From NCBI GenBank assembly GCA_028641055.1, contig CM054058.1, positions 86,563,927 to 86,627,926 of the forward strand: a DNA stretch of 64,000 nt, given 5' to 3'. This stretch comes from Alopecurus myosuroides (taxonomy: Eukaryota; Streptophyta; Magnoliopsida; Poales; Poaceae). Made by a program: the position numbers and the translations under genes. Below are positions 46,440 through 59,300 of this stretch, piece after piece (position 1 is the first letter of the stretch; every line of letters begins with the position of its first letter). Below the pieces are notes generated by a model. The model was not told the DNA's origin. It worked only from the letters and a program-made list of their open reading frames with translations, and did not search any database.

Positions 46440-48253
46440 CCTTCTGCTGGAATAACTGAAACAATTCAGCAAACTGAATCAGAACCACTACATCTCCATA
46501 CCGGTAATGCTCGTCTCTAACTTCCAACACTATAAAGTCCTGAATTTCCGAGAGGCTTTCATATACCAATTATGCACTCTTCGCATTATTGTTGGTAGTT
46601 CGTTTCCTCCCCGGGTCTGATGAGAGGATTCCCGTGCTGGTATTTATACTCGCATTCAGAAGAGGGGAAGTAGTCTAATGTTCGGATGTAGTGAGAAATG
46701 GACATACCCACAGCAGTGGCCCCTTCTCCGTACATTTAAATAAATTCTGGATCAATTTGCTCGTTTGCAGCAGTGCTCGGCCCCACCTCGGTATTGGAAA
46801 ATACTTTGAGCGAGCAGATGGTTTTTTTTTACTTTTGTCCAAGTTGGGCAACTGATTTCCCGCTTTTCCCGCTTGCGCTACTACTCTTTGACCACACCAT
46901 TTCCGGGTGTGCCTTCAGAATAAAGCGTTCATAGTCTGATGACAGCCTCGGCTCTAATTGATGAAGGGTCTTCAATATTTTCCATGCTCGTTCTACCTCT
47001 TCATCGGTGTTGGGAAAATTTGGCTTTTTCCGCTCCTTCGGCTTACATTTCCATGCCTCGGATTCGTTCTTTCGCGAACTCCTGGGTTTGATCGGGAGTA
47101 TAGTCGTAAGGTAACTTGGGTAGCTCCTTTGGTACCTTTGGGAGGGGCGACCATCGACGTTTTGGTGATTTGTTACGACTCCCAAGTGATGTGGCTTTAC
47201 TCCTCTGATTTTCGCAGCCCTGAGACTTAGTGGGCAGAAACGACTTACGCGGCGGCATAGACGACCATGTTGGAGATGGCATGAGCGGCGGAGACGGCAA
47301 AGACAATCTCTGCGCTGGAGACTGGTGCGGAGTCGATGGCCTTGGCGTCTGATTTAGAAGCATAATGTGTTTCTTTTAGCCATAGAACGGTCAACTTCTT
47401 GGCGTCCCCGAGTTCAGTCACCTCTCAGTCTTCACCTTCAGCGAATTCAAGCTTCACCCGCTCGAATCCGTTGACAACTTCATCCACCCCGACAACAGCG
47501 TAGCCCCGTGGAATCGGAAGTCTATGGTGAGTTGGTTCAGTGCCAATTGGTAAGGCATAGCCGACCACCGCCTTAATGGTTATGTTGTTGACAACTTTCA
47601 CATGCAGCTCACAAGTTTTCATCTCCGTGATATCATCCACCGGGTGCATCATCACCCTGCAGCTGGGTGGAAGCAAGCTGCTTTTCCGATTAGATTGTGC
47701 ACCGCCGGTAGCATCGACAGCAACTTCTATCACGTGTGGTAGGCCGGCATAGTACCTTGCTGCTGGCTAAGTATGTCAATTTGCTCCTGTCGCTTCAGTG
47801 CTATCTCTTGCGTCCACTTTATCTGTTCTTCAAGTTTACTCCTCCAGTCTGTCTGACTCGCTACTTCAGCTGCCTCCAAGTCTTTTCTTCTCTGATGTCT
47901 TCTATCAGGATATTTTTTACTATCCCCCGCAAACCCGTAATTCGATGGAATGCCACCTGGTGTGGTTTGTGTATTCCCTATGTGTTCCTTATTCTTAAGG
48001 GCGCGTGTGAGCTTGTCGTTCTCTCTATCTGGCTCGAACCTCCCCTCTTTAACATCCTTTATTGCGTTTCTAAGATCTTCGATGGGTAGAGGATTTTCTT
48101 CGTGACTTGTATCATAGATGGAGTTCTCTTCTTTGTCCAACGTGCCCCCATTCTCGTAAAACTAAGACCTTGCCCGCTCGGCCCACATGAATGGCTCTGG
48201 AGTGATCCCCTTGTTAAGAAGGTCATTCTCCTATTTTCTCCCACTTGGGCATG
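46440..48253 (-). pseudogene. CACTA second gene, N-terminal and middle parts, copy B
   Basis: Open segments on the minus strand: 48140-47730 (Transposase_24 C-terminal part and Gln/Glu-rich coil, motif EEQIKWTQEIALKRQ), 47733-47425 (DUF8039-like, CELHVKVVNNITIKA) and 47185-46829 (Lys-rich, PNFPNTDEEVERAWK). Frames change between them. Copy B lacks the solo LTR found in A, so the DUF8039-like region is continuous here. The 5' part of Transposase_24 is cut off at 48253 by the Athila-like LTR. Confidence 0.75.
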
Positions 48254-49962
48254 TGATGCATGTAAAATGCATAGATGAATTTTGCATATTTTCACATGGT
48301 TTTCTATTACATATTGCATCATATAAGGGTATAATTCAATGTTTTATAGTATTTTGGCGTTAAATTACAAAGTCCCCCAACTTTTATGGAATTAACCCTG
48401 CCTATCAGAAACCCCGTTTTCTATATTTTTGACGTTTCAGGGGGCAAACTTCCGCGAAATCACCTGAAAATCTGCGGGGGTCATTTTTTTGGAAGGAGAA
48501 GACTTGCGGGTGAAGGATCCACGAGAATTGGGCAAGGAGACCCAAAAGAGGACCCTCCACGCGGCCAGATTCCTTGGCCGCGTGAGAGGCCCCCTTTTGG
48601 CCCCTGTGGCCCCAATTCCTTCCATCTTCGACTTACCGACTCCGTCTTGACCTAAAACCGACTATAAAAAGGGTCCCCCGTACCCTTACGGAGAAGAGCG
48701 CCGCCGAAACACCGAAACACCGAAACAGAGACCAGAAGTTCCAGATTGGAGGGGGAAATCTCCGGCGGGGCGCCGCCGGTGTGATCTCCTATCCCTCCAA
48801 CTTCATCTCCATCGACATCTCCATGAAGAGGGAGTAGTCCACCTCAGGGCTATGGGTTTGTGGAAGTAGCACTTGTATCTCTCTCTATGTGCTTCACTAA
48901 TTAGATCCGTATGAGCTGCCTCACATGATTACGGGCACCGTTGTAATTCCTATGTGGTGGATCTTTTCTATGAGTTATTGAATCTGAGATTGCAATTTTT
49001 TCTCTTGAGTTATTTGAGTAGATGTATCTTATGTACCCCGTTCTTATTTGCTAGCTTTGATCAATCTAGTTCTTGAGAGCGTGTGTGGGGTGATGGGTGC
49101 ATTAGTTGGAGTAACGGGGGGTGGCTAGTGCTGTGAAAGTGACAGAAGTTCAGCGATCCACTTAGGTTTTGTTAAACCTTTCTTAGTTACCTCACTAGGG
49201 ATAAAAAGGAGTACCTTGTTACCGGGGATTTGAAGTGACACTAATCAATCTCCATGACTAGATCTAGCAAGTTCTTACTTCAACTTCATGTCACATTGCT
49301 TAAAGCTATACTCTGGTTTTTCCTTAATTATCGAGGTGTTATTATTTATTTCGCATCTTGGTGGAGTATAAGAGGGATCAATATGACCGTAGAGATCTCT
49401 ATGCTAGGACATGATGCCCATATGAAAGTACTCAATGTTAAATATGTTATTGTAATCTCACATGTAATTCTTTATGTCCACCGTCTACCACTTTATTCGA
49501 GAGAATGCAAGTGTGAAACCATGAACCCCGGTCCTATTTTATATATAAGAAAACACTCTAGTTACTTTTCTGCAATTTACTTTACTTGCACTTTACTTTA
49601 CTTGCATCTCCAATTCGAATTTACATTATCTCCATCACCACTTGCATCACAAAAATATAAAAACAATCCATTGCATATTTATTTTCTCATTTGCATTTAG
49701 TAGTGGATTTAATTATTGCACATTTAGTTTCAGTTTTGCATTGCAATTTAGAAGTCTCACACCTTGTGCTTGACAACCAGTTAGTGAGGTTGAGGGCACA
49801 AAACTCTCTATTTGTTTGCAGGATCCTGGAGGAAGCTTGGAAGACAACTGCTTAAATACTGGCTCCCCAAGAGTTCGATATAAACCCTCGAGTCACCCTC
49901 GTGGGGAAGAAAGCTTGCCACTAGCTACACACTCTGCACTTGGAGTCTCAACCTAGCCATCA
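48254..49962 (+). repeat. 5' LTR of Athila-like element 2
   Basis: It starts TGATGCATGTAAAATGCATAG and ends CCTAGCCATCA, 1709 bp. A TATA-like motif (gactataaaaag) lies near 48660, followed by a GC-rich leader with three 'ccgaaacac'-type repeats. Confidence 0.85.
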
Positions 49963-49972
49963 AGCGTTTTTA

Positions 49973-49991
49973 TGGCGCCGTTGCCGGGGAG
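49973..49991 (+). other. Primer-binding site, Asp-tRNA type
   Basis: TGGCGCCGTTGCCGGGGAG, 10 nt after the LTR end; a full match to the Athila-type primer site. Confidence 0.92.
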
Positions 49992-50321
49992 CCATAGGTG
50001 AAGGAGTTGTCCAAGGGAGCTCACAAGAAGTCTTCATCACCAACAAGGTGTGCAAACACCTAAGCTTGGGGAGGTTGCACCTACGTGAGTATCGTCCTTT
50101 CTATCTCCACCTTCTTTCAAGTAGATTGTTTTGTTTCTTGTCTTGTTTTTGTTTTTGTTTTGTTTTTGTTCTTGTTTTTGTTTTGTCTTGCATAGTTTAT
50201 TTTAGTTTGCATTTTAGTTTTGCATTTAGTTATCTAGTTTATTTTAGTATTTCGAATTTGCCTAGTTACTTTACTTTTCAGTTTTGCATAAAAAATTAAA
50301 AACTACATAAAAACTGTTAAA

Positions 50322-52123
50322 ATGGGTTATAGAACTAAATTAAGTGACTAGACAAATACACCCAATGACCAATTCATTGCTAGGCCAATTACTACAGCTG
50401 AAATACAAGCTGAAAGTTATGAATTAAGTCCTAGTTTATTGAATTTAATTACTAGAGAGCAATTTGGTGGTAGTGCTATGGAGGATGCCTCTATGCATCT
50501 TCATGATTTCATGGAAATATGTGATATGCAAAAATTTAAAAATGTGGAAAGTAGTGTTTTAAAACTGAAATTATTTCCTTTTTCACTTAGAGGAAAGGCT
50601 AAAGAATGGTTACTTTCACTACCTACAGCTAGTATAAAGTCTTGGGATGATTTAAAAGAAGCTTTCATTAAGAAATATTATCCTCCCGTTAAAATTTTGC
50701 AAAATAGGAATAATATCCTCTCATTTAGGCAAAATGATAATGAACATGTAGCCATGGCATGGGATAGAATTAAATTATTGATTAGAACATGCCCATCACA
50801 TGGAGTAAATGAATGGACCATACTACACTCTTTTAATAATGGTCTAAACTACATGTCTAGAAATATACTTGATTCTGCTGCTGGAGGTGCCTTTATGAGT
50901 AAAACTGTAGGTGAGGCTAAGAGTATATTAGAAAGCATATTGCAAAATTATAGTCAATGGAATAATGAAAGAGCACCCAATCCCACTAAGAAAATAAACT
51001 CAATTGAAGAAACCAATGATTTGTCTTCTAAAATGGACACTATTCTTGCTTTTATTAATAATAAAATATGGAGAATGTGCCTTTGCAGGAGCTAGTTGGT
51101 AGTAATTCTGAAAGTGTGGATGTTAATTTTGTTAGGAATTATGGTAGCAATGGTTTTGGTAATTCTTACAATTCATATAGTAAACCTCCTTATGTGCCAA
51201 ATAAACCTTTTGTTCCATATCCTAATGCTAATGAAAATAAGTGGAAGCCTTCTAGTCAAATTTCTGAATTTAATAAATTACTTATGGAACAAGTTGCTAG
51301 TCACAATGCTATGATACATGAGTTAAATAAGTCTATTGCATCCATTAGTAGTGATATTAAAGGATTGCAACTTCAATCTTCGAATTTAGATAAAGCATTG
51401 TCAAAATTAGCTGATAATCAAGCAACTCTATTAAGCATGTTAGCAGGAAAGCCACAAGCACAACCTAGTGTAGGAATGAATTCTATTACTATTGCTGCTC
51501 CTATTATTGAAAATATAGATCATATTGCTGAGAATACAAGTGAGCATGTACCTACTAGCTTAGAAGAAACTTTGAATGAAATAGTGAAGTACCCTGAATA
51601 TTTACTTCCATATATGTCTTATCTTGCTAGAAAGATGAAATTAGTCCTCATGAATCAAGCATGCTAGCTAAATTAGAGAGTAAAGTATAGGAAATTATGA
51701 TGCTTACTGAAATTAAGATCCATTGCTTGATTTAGAAAGAAGTAGCTTGCAAGAACTTATTGCTACTCTACAAAAATTTGCTAGTGATTCCACTATAAAT
51801 GTTAATCAACCTGGCTTTGGATCTTATATTGCTAATCATGTATTGCAAGAAAAAATTGCTAGGTACAAGAATGAGGCCATGGTACCTCCTAAGCTTGGGG
51901 ATGCATGGATCCCCAAGGTGCTAGTTTCAATTGGAAAAGAAATTCACCATGCTATGTTAGATCTAGGTTCTAGTGTATCGGTACTCTCTAAAGAATTATA
52001 TGAATTGCTAGAACTAGAAAATTTAGAAAAGTGCTCAAGTGAATTTGTCCTTGCTGATAACTCTACTAAACATGCTGTAGGACAAGTAAAATATGTTATG
52101 ATTGAATTGCACATGACTTTCGT
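50322..52123 (+). pseudogene. Gag and protease of Athila-like element 2, frameshifted
   Basis: ATG at 50322 opens the gag frame, which meets a TAG at 50349 and is then open from 50352 to 51095. The capsid-type gag domain is clear (FSLRGKAKEWLLSLPT, FIKKYYPPVK). A shift near 51065 moves coding to another frame (51068-51667), and a further disturbed region at 51625-51730 precedes the protease frame. The protease active site reads AMLDLGSSVSVL with the catalytic Asp at 51960-51962, a D-L-G-S variant that I recall from Athila-type proteases. The frame ends at 52123 where the Tat LTR starts; RT and integrase would follow beyond the window. Confidence 0.85.
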
Positions 52124-52699
52124 TGTCGGATATATACTGAATAGGGGTATAGAAGATGGTAGACAAAAGAGCCGGACTACCAGGGTGGCCTACATGGTAA
52201 TGGGCTTAGGTCCATTGGGCGGCCCAGTAGTCCGACGCGCAGAAGCCGGATTCTAGAAGAACCCGGATCACGGCCCACGTAATCTGGCTTGGAGGAGAAG
52301 ACGGATTCCTTACTTTCCAAGTTACAAGTTAAACGTAGTCTTCTAGGTTTCTTGTTCTGTAAGCCCTAATCCGGCTGTTATATAAAGCCGGACGGGAGAT
52401 AGATTACATAAGTTCTCTAGGTTCTAAGTTAAGTTAGACACAAGCTAAAGCTCTACGCAACTCGCCGGGAAGTTCATCCTCGTCGAGTAGCTAGATCTAT
52501 TCTCTCACATTGTAACCCTGTTATACGGGCTTTAGTCCCAATTAGTGAGAAGTGCAGGAGTAGGTACGCCGTACTGTCGCGACGTACCGAACCTGGGTAA
52601 AACCCCGTGTTCTGTGTTACTACGCTATCCCGTTACCCCACGACTCTACCGTAGTCTCATGGCACCCCAGTCTATGAAAACTACTACGATGTCTCGACA
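52124..52699 (+). repeat. 5' LTR of the Tat element
   Basis: It starts TGTCGGATATATACTG and ends GATGTCTCGACA, 576 bp. Only C52612 differs from the 3' LTR (T63986) over the shared 503 bp. Confidence 0.95.
52378..52386 (+). promoter_or_regulatory. TATA box in the Tat LTR
   Basis: TTATATAAAG-type motif in the LTR interior, repeated in the 3' LTR near 63752; the probable promoter of the sense transcript. Confidence 0.65.
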
Positions 52700-52700
52700 G

Positions 52701-52718
52701 TTGGCGCCCACCGTGGGG
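52701..52718 (+). other. Primer-binding site of the Tat element
   Basis: TTGGCGCCCACCGTGGGG, one base after the LTR; a primer site widespread in RIRE2-like grass Gypsy elements. Confidence 0.88.
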
Positions 52719-55529
52719 CAAACGACGTCAGGCGTGAAATTCCGATCTGGGATACTAGGCGGAATTGGAAGATCGATCACTGTCGGAAGCTTGGAATTCG
52801 ACGACGACGTCGGGCGCTTCCTCGACAATGGATCCTACATACCGGCGCAAAACCACCTGGTAAGTGCCTGCGTTTTACCGATTGGATCTGCTAACATCTT
52901 TATCGGATTAACCGCGGAAGCAATGGGGTTTTGCGGTGAAAGCAAGTATTTCCCACCCGCCCTATACCCAGTCGAAGACGACTATGATGCCAGATTTTGC
53001 TCAGATCGCCGACAAAACAGTGATACGCACTTTATCGGCATGGTGCAATCCGAGATCGCCGAAAACACGGATGACGGAAATCCCGTGCAGGAGGCAGATA
53101 ACAATACACCCGTCACAGAGACGGAAGAACCAATACCCGTCACAGAGACGGAAGATCCGACATCCGTCAACCAGACGATGAACTCGGAAACAGAGTCCGT
53201 GCTTGCCGCCATATAGGCGAGATTGGAGTCGGAAACCGGATCGGATAACTTTGACTCCGAAGACGAGGACGATGATGCCTTCGTAAGAAAAGTTAAGTCC
53301 TTTCAAGAAGGGTTCCATGAAGTGCTAATGGCAAAACCAGCTGATACAACGGGTGCCGATAGCCAGGAAAGCCCTAAAACCCCTCCGCCAGTGGAAGAGA
53401 GGGAAGACGGAGAAACTTCTCCGATATTCCCTAACGTCAAGGAGATGACAGAGGATGAACCTGTCAAAAAACCTCCGTCTTCCAAGAAAAAGCACCGTGC
53501 TTCTAAAAAACTCCAGTACAAACTCCGGAAGAAAAAGTCAGCTGATCTCGCTGATGAAAACCTGGAAGTTGGAGATATTAGTGGCACAAAGCCTACGGAA
53601 AAGAAATCTAAGGAAATCACTGCTCCGCCAATGACAGAACTGGAAGAGCAAGAACTATTACAAACTCCAGTGGGACCCAATGAACCCCCTGAGATGCTGG
53701 AAGCCAGGAGACAATCTTTCCAACGGCAACAGCAACATCTGCTTAGATCTCGGCAACATCTCCAACAAACCCATAATGACATCAAAATCATGAAGGAAGA
53801 AATTGAGGAGTACGAGAGAAAGCATAGATCTGCCTTAAAACCTACTAGGTTACCCGGAATCGCAAAACCGGAAGAACTGCCACCAAAAGAAAGGTTCTAT
53901 AACCCATCTTGGCAAAAGCAGTTAAACGGCAAAGATGCCAAGGGCGAACCAATATACAAAACCGCAGCAGAAAACGCGGAAGCAGCGTTCGCCATCCTAA
54001 ACAACGATCTGTACTCCAACGGGGAAAAACTCCAAGGGGTGTATGCTTTCCTAGGAAAAGCATTACAGCAGCAACAGCGAGGACAAGAGCGATCAGGGAG
54101 GCTGCATGATAATTCCGCCCTCTGCAAAGCGGTTACTTGCGCTGCTGGAGCACCTGGACCGGAAGAACCCGGAGATTCGGATAAAAAAGAGGATCCGAGA
54201 AAAGACAAGAAAAACCCCGACAACCGGGACGCAGCGTCTAGAACCGGACCTCATCTCCCGAAAGATGGATATAAACCACACGATCGGGAAGACAAACACC
54301 GGAATGACGGCAAAATAATGCCACCTCCGAGAAACCCAGCTGAAAAAGCTGGAAGATACGATACACCTCACAGACGTGAAAGATCTCGGACACCGCCTAA
54401 AGATAAGGAAAGGTACAGGAGCAGGACTCCACCTAATCCCAGAGGGCGTGACAACGGAAGAGATAGAGATAACCCCGGAAAAGCGCGTCCGCGCAACAAT
54501 GGAAAAGAAAGAAGCAGATCCCCTTCTGTCCATTCAGCCGGGAGATATTCTGCACATATTGATAGAGCAGAAAAGGATGATCTATACTTTGGTCCTAAGT
54601 GTTTTACTGACAGGATCCGAAGGATAACCCTGCATTCTGGCTTCGCCAAAGTTGGTCCAACCTACCAAAAGTATACCGGCAGTACAAACCCGGATACCTG
54701 GCTTTCAGATTATTACACAGCCGTCCAAATCAACAACGGGACAGACCTGGAAGCTGTCAAGTTTCTTCCCCTAATGTTGCTAGACGGAGCCAGAGATTGG
54801 ATTAATGGTTTACCATCAAGAACTGTCGATAGTTGGGATGATATGGCGAGAGTATTTACTCAGCATTTCCGGGGAACATACAAACGCCCAAATAGCATCA
54901 ACCAGCTGAACCGTTGCACCCAATTTGAAGACGAACCATACGTGGATTTCATCTCCAGATGGACTGCAATGAAGAATAGTTGCTCTGGAGTAACTGACGT
55001 ACAAGCAATGCATGCTTTCGTCAATGGCCTAAAACCCGGACTTGTACCGTTCATGGTTGGTTCTAAAAAGCACAAAGATCTCGGATCTATGCTTACAACC
55101 GCTAATGAGCATGCTGCAGCCGAAGACGATATCAGAGCAAGAGGAGGCAATATTGAGTCACTGATACTGGCCAAGAAAACACCTCGTTCTGATAAAAAAG
55201 GAACTCCGGAGTCAACAACAAAGCCCAAGGAGGTTAACATAGCCTTTGGAGGAGAAAAGGGGAACAAGTGGAAAGGCCGCAGTCCAGATCCAATCAATTA
55301 CACTCCCGAAGAATGGGAGAGAATTAAGTCGGAACCCTGCGTCCACCACTCTCAGTTTGGGAAACCTACCCATACAAATGCGCAATGCCGGCTAAACAAG
55401 CATATGAAAGGCAATGCAGGATCCGGAAATAAAGGGAAGGGTTCCAAGAGGAAACCTGCCAAACAAAAGCCAGAAGCTGAAAAAGAAGACAGTGAATCGG
55501 ACACTGATGACAAAATCCAGGAACAATAG
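52719..55529 (+). pseudogene. Gag of the Tat element, with one internal amber stop
   Basis: One frame runs from the primer site to a TAG at 55527-55529 and is broken only by TAG at 53214-53216. From 53223 the product has 768 codons. It starts with an acidic N-terminal region, then Lys/Arg-rich and Gln-rich coiled parts (about residues 150-205). An Arg/Ser dipeptide-rich stretch follows (about residues 380-445, with RRERSRTPPKDKERYRSRTP), then the capsid-type gag domain (about residues 465-640; SGFAKVGPTYQKYTG, WDDMARVFTQHFRG). A single degenerate zinc knuckle (CVHHSQFGKPTHTNAQC) lies near residue 710. The start codon is not certain; the open frame also extends back into the LTR. Role: capsid formation and RNA packaging. 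Confidence 0.85.
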
Positions 55530-56362
55530 CGAAAAGGCGAACCCAAATTTCCGAGAGTTGACGGAGAAGCAATCTTAACTTTCTTAGCAACCCCGTCAGC
55601 AAAGGTGGCCAAAAGGACACTTCGAGAAATAAACGCGGTTGTTCCTGCAACCCCAAAATTCTTGAAGTACTCCAACACACCGATAATCTGGGATCAGTCA
55701 GATCATCCCGGAAATATCCCGGAACCCGGCACACAAGCTCTTGTTGTAAGCCCTATTGTTCAAAACACTAGGCTAAGAAGAGTGCTGATGGACGGAGGTC
55801 CAGCATCAACATAATGTACCTGGATACACTGAAACACTTGAAGATATCCGAGTCCCAGCTCAACTACAGCAATATACGCTTCCATGGCATTGTTCCTGGC
55901 AGGCAAGCACGATCCCTAGGAGAAATTTCCCTAGATGTCACCTTCGGAAATAAAGATCACTTCCGGCAGGAAAAAGTATCCTTCGAAGTAGTGCCGTTCG
56001 AGAGCGTGTATCACGCAATACTCGGACGTCCGGCTTTCGCCAAGTTTATGGCAAGATCTTGCTATATCTACAACAAGCTGAAGATGCCAGGACCCAAAGG
56101 AGGAGTAATCACCATTGCCGGTGATTTCAAGCTGGCAAACGAGTTGGAGAAGCAAAACGCCCTTTGCGCTCAAAGAGTTATAGCTCAGGAAGAACTGAAG
56201 GAGTTAGCCAAGGAGGTATCGCCGAAAGAAATGCCGGCAGGAAAAGAAACTCGGAAGCCAACAGATAGCTTCAAGGCGTCCGAGAATACAAGGCAGGTAA
56301 TCCTAGATCCCAAAGATCCGACAAAATTTGTCGTAGTAGGGACTGGGATGACCGACAAATAG
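55530..56362 (+). pseudogene. Protease region of the Tat element, frameshifted at the active site
   Basis: It continues the gag frame after TAG 55527 and reaches LMDGGP, where the expected D-G-G-S-S is broken. A single-base loss near 55800 throws the frame into a stop at 55812, while the downstream frame (55814-56362) continues as normal aspartic-protease sequence (FEVVPFESVYHAILGRPAF). That frame ends at TAG 56360-56362, right before the RT leader. The protease would cleave gag-pol; this copy cannot. Confidence 0.85.
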
Positions 56363-59300
56363 GAAGGCGAGCTCATCAAGTTCCTCCGTGAGAACTGGGA
56401 TATTTTTGCCTGGTGTCCAGCTGACATGCCAGGCGTACCCAGGGAACTTGCTGAGCACCAACTCAAGGTTATTCCCGGATCAAAACCCGTCAAACAAGGT
56501 CTCTGTCGATTTGACGGAAGAAGACGGAAGGCTATTGGCAAGGAAATTATCCGGCTTTTAGCAGCGGATTTCATCAAGGAAGTAATCCATACTGACTGGT
56601 CCGCAAATCCGGTATTAGTACCGAAGAAAGACACAACTGCCCTCAGAATGTGTATAGATTACACAGGATTGAACAAGTTATGTCCGAAAGATAGGTTCGC
56701 ACTACCGCGAATCGATCAAATAATAGATGCCACTGCAGGCTCCGAGCTTTTATGCTTTTTGGATGCATACTCCGGGTACCCCCAAATACGCATGAAAAAG
56801 GAAGATCAAATCAAGACTTCTTTTATAACCCCGTACGGGACGTATTACTACGTAACCATGCCTTTTGGCCTGAAGAACGCAGGTGCAACCTACCAGCGTT
56901 GCATGCAACGCTGTTTGCATAGTCAAATTGGCAGAAACGTCCATGTTTACGTGGATGATATTGCTGTCATAACCAAGGAAAAAAATACACTCCTTGAGGA
57001 TTTGCGAGAAACCTTTGAAAACTTGCGCACTTACAAGATGAAGTTGAATCCATCTAAGTGCGTATTCGGGGTTCCCTCAGGAAAACTTCTGGGTTTCATC
57101 GTTTCTCACAGAGGAATAGAAGTCAACCCGGAAAAGATCAAGGCAATCTTGAATATCTCAAAACCTATGTGCGTAAAAGATGTCCAAAGATTGACGGGTT
57201 CCGCTGCAGCCGTCAGCAGATTTATTAGTCGGCTGGGGGATAAAGCCTTACCACTCTACAAACTTTTGAAGAAATCCGACAAGTTCGAATGGACAGAAGA
57301 GGCCGATGCAGCGTTGGCCCAGTTAAAAGAAACCTTGATGAACGCTCCCGTCTTGGCATCACCCAAAGACGAAGAGCCCATGTTACTATACCTTACGGCT
57401 ACTAATCGGGTTATTAGCGCGGTAATCGTTGTGGAACGGACAAAAGAAGAGCAAAGCATACCAGATCAACATCCGGTATACTACATAAGCGAAGTTTTCT
57501 CCGAATCCAAACAAAGATACCCGCACTATCAGAAACTGGCATATGGCGTATTTTTTGCATCTAGAAAGCTGCGCCATTACTTCCAAGGACATTCCATAAC
57601 AGTGGTATGTAAAGCACCACTAGGGGATATTATAAACAATGCGGAGGCAACCGGCCGAGTAGCTAAATGGGGCATCGAGCTGGCACCTTTCGACATTAAG
57701 TACCAGCCAAGGACGGCAATAAAATCCCAGGTTCTGGCAGATTTCGTCGCCGACTGGACAGAAGCAATGGAAAATACACCGATGCCAGAATCCGAGTACT
57801 GGATCATGCACTTTGATGGATCCAAGATGAAGGAAGGAGCTGGAGCCGGCGTAGTTCTAAAATCTCCCAAGGGAGACACAATGGAGTATGTATTACAAAT
57901 ACACTTCAACGCCAGTAATAATGTGGCAGAATACGAAGCTTTGCTTCATGGCTTGCATATTGCAAAAGAAATAGGGGTAAAACGCATCTTGTGCTATGGA
58001 GACTCGGATTTGGTACAGCATCAGCTCAACCAAACCTGGGACGCGAAAAGCCCTATAATGGCCGAATATCGGAGAACGGTGGATGAGTTTGCCATCTGCT
58101 TCTTCGGGTTCGAAGTCCTTCACATAAAAAGGGAGGAAAATTGGAACGCGGATGCGTTAGCCCGCATGGGATCAGAGAGAGTAAAAACTTTACCACCAGG
58201 GGTATTCGTCCAGCATTTGCATGAACCGTCCATAAAAGGTGGAGACGTTGATTACCCTCTAGCATCTGAAACAATTGAAGTCATGCTCGTTAAACCGGAT
58301 TGGACAATCCCGTACTTAAACTTCTTAGTCAATCAGAAGTACCCGGAAGGAGCAGACGAGGTCTTGCAAAGGCAAATACAGCGTCGATGCAAAGGATACG
58401 TGGTGATCAACGACCACTTGTATAAACGCAGTACTTCTGGAATTTTTCAACGGTGTATTTCACCAGAAGAAGGAAGAGAAATACTGGAAGAAATCCATGC
58501 CGGCGATTGCGGACATCATGCTCAATCAAAAAGTATAGTCAAAAAAGCATTCCGGGCGGGGTTTTTCTGGCTAACAGCCAAGACAGACGCCGAACGCATA
58601 GTGAATACGTGCGAAGGATGCCAATATTACGCCAAGCAGACCAATTTGCCGGCCCAAGCACTTAAAACTATCCCTATCACATGGCCGTTTGCGGTCTGGG
58701 GGCTAGATATGATGGGACCGTTCAAAACTGCAAGAGGTGTACTTACACATCTACTCGTAGCGGTAGATAAGTACACAAAATGGGTGGAGGCTAAACCCAT
58801 CAAAAAGCTGGACGGTGCAACTGCCAGAAATTTCATTATTGATTTAGTAATGAGGTATGGCGTCCCACACAGCATAATAACTGATAACGGGACAAATTTC
58901 TCCATTGGAGAGTTGGCAAAATACTGCCAACAAACGGGAATTCGCTTAGATCTTGCATCTGTGGCACACCCGCAATCTAATGGACAGGTTGAAAGAATGA
59001 ACAGTTCAATCCTGCAAGGAATACGCCCAAGACTCGAAACTCCCCTCCATAGAGCAGCTGGAGCATGGGTAGAAGAGCTACCTTCCGTGTTGTGGAGTAT
59101 TCGAACGACGCCAAATAGGTCAACCGAGCAAACCCCGTTTTTCCTGGTTTATGGTGCGGAAGCTATTCTTCCAACGGATATGATCCATGATAGCCCAAGA
59201 GTGCAGAATTTTGACGACTCGGATGCCGAGGAAGCACGACAGGATGCCGTCGATCTCTTAGAAGAGGAACGAGAACTTGTACTTCAAAGATCCGCCATCT

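Larger units (their letters stand above)
30004..48253. repeat. Tandem duplication, copy B
   Basis: Same order as copy A: MITE (30004), flank, CACTA terminus (38207) and CACTA gene (to 48253). Insertions specific to B are the Copia 30282-36813 and the Athila-like element 39282-45889. At 48254 a further retrotransposon begins and runs off the window, so the right edge of B is not seen. The length without insertions, about 5.1 kb, equals the comparable part of A. Confidence 0.88.
38207..48253 (-). mobile_element. CACTA element (Ulp1-carrying), 3' part, copy B
   Basis: The terminus CACTGGTAGAAACCGGGCC at 38207 has the same preceding 30 bp as in copy A. Compared with A, about 50 bp are missing from the subterminal region near 38290. 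An Athila-like element (39282-45889) splits it, and a second Athila-like element at 48254 cuts it off. Confidence 0.75.

Noticed and set aside
54093..54533. Minus-strand ORF of 146 codons within the Tat gag
   Set aside because: It overlaps a strongly supported gag frame and has no domain; an antisense shadow.
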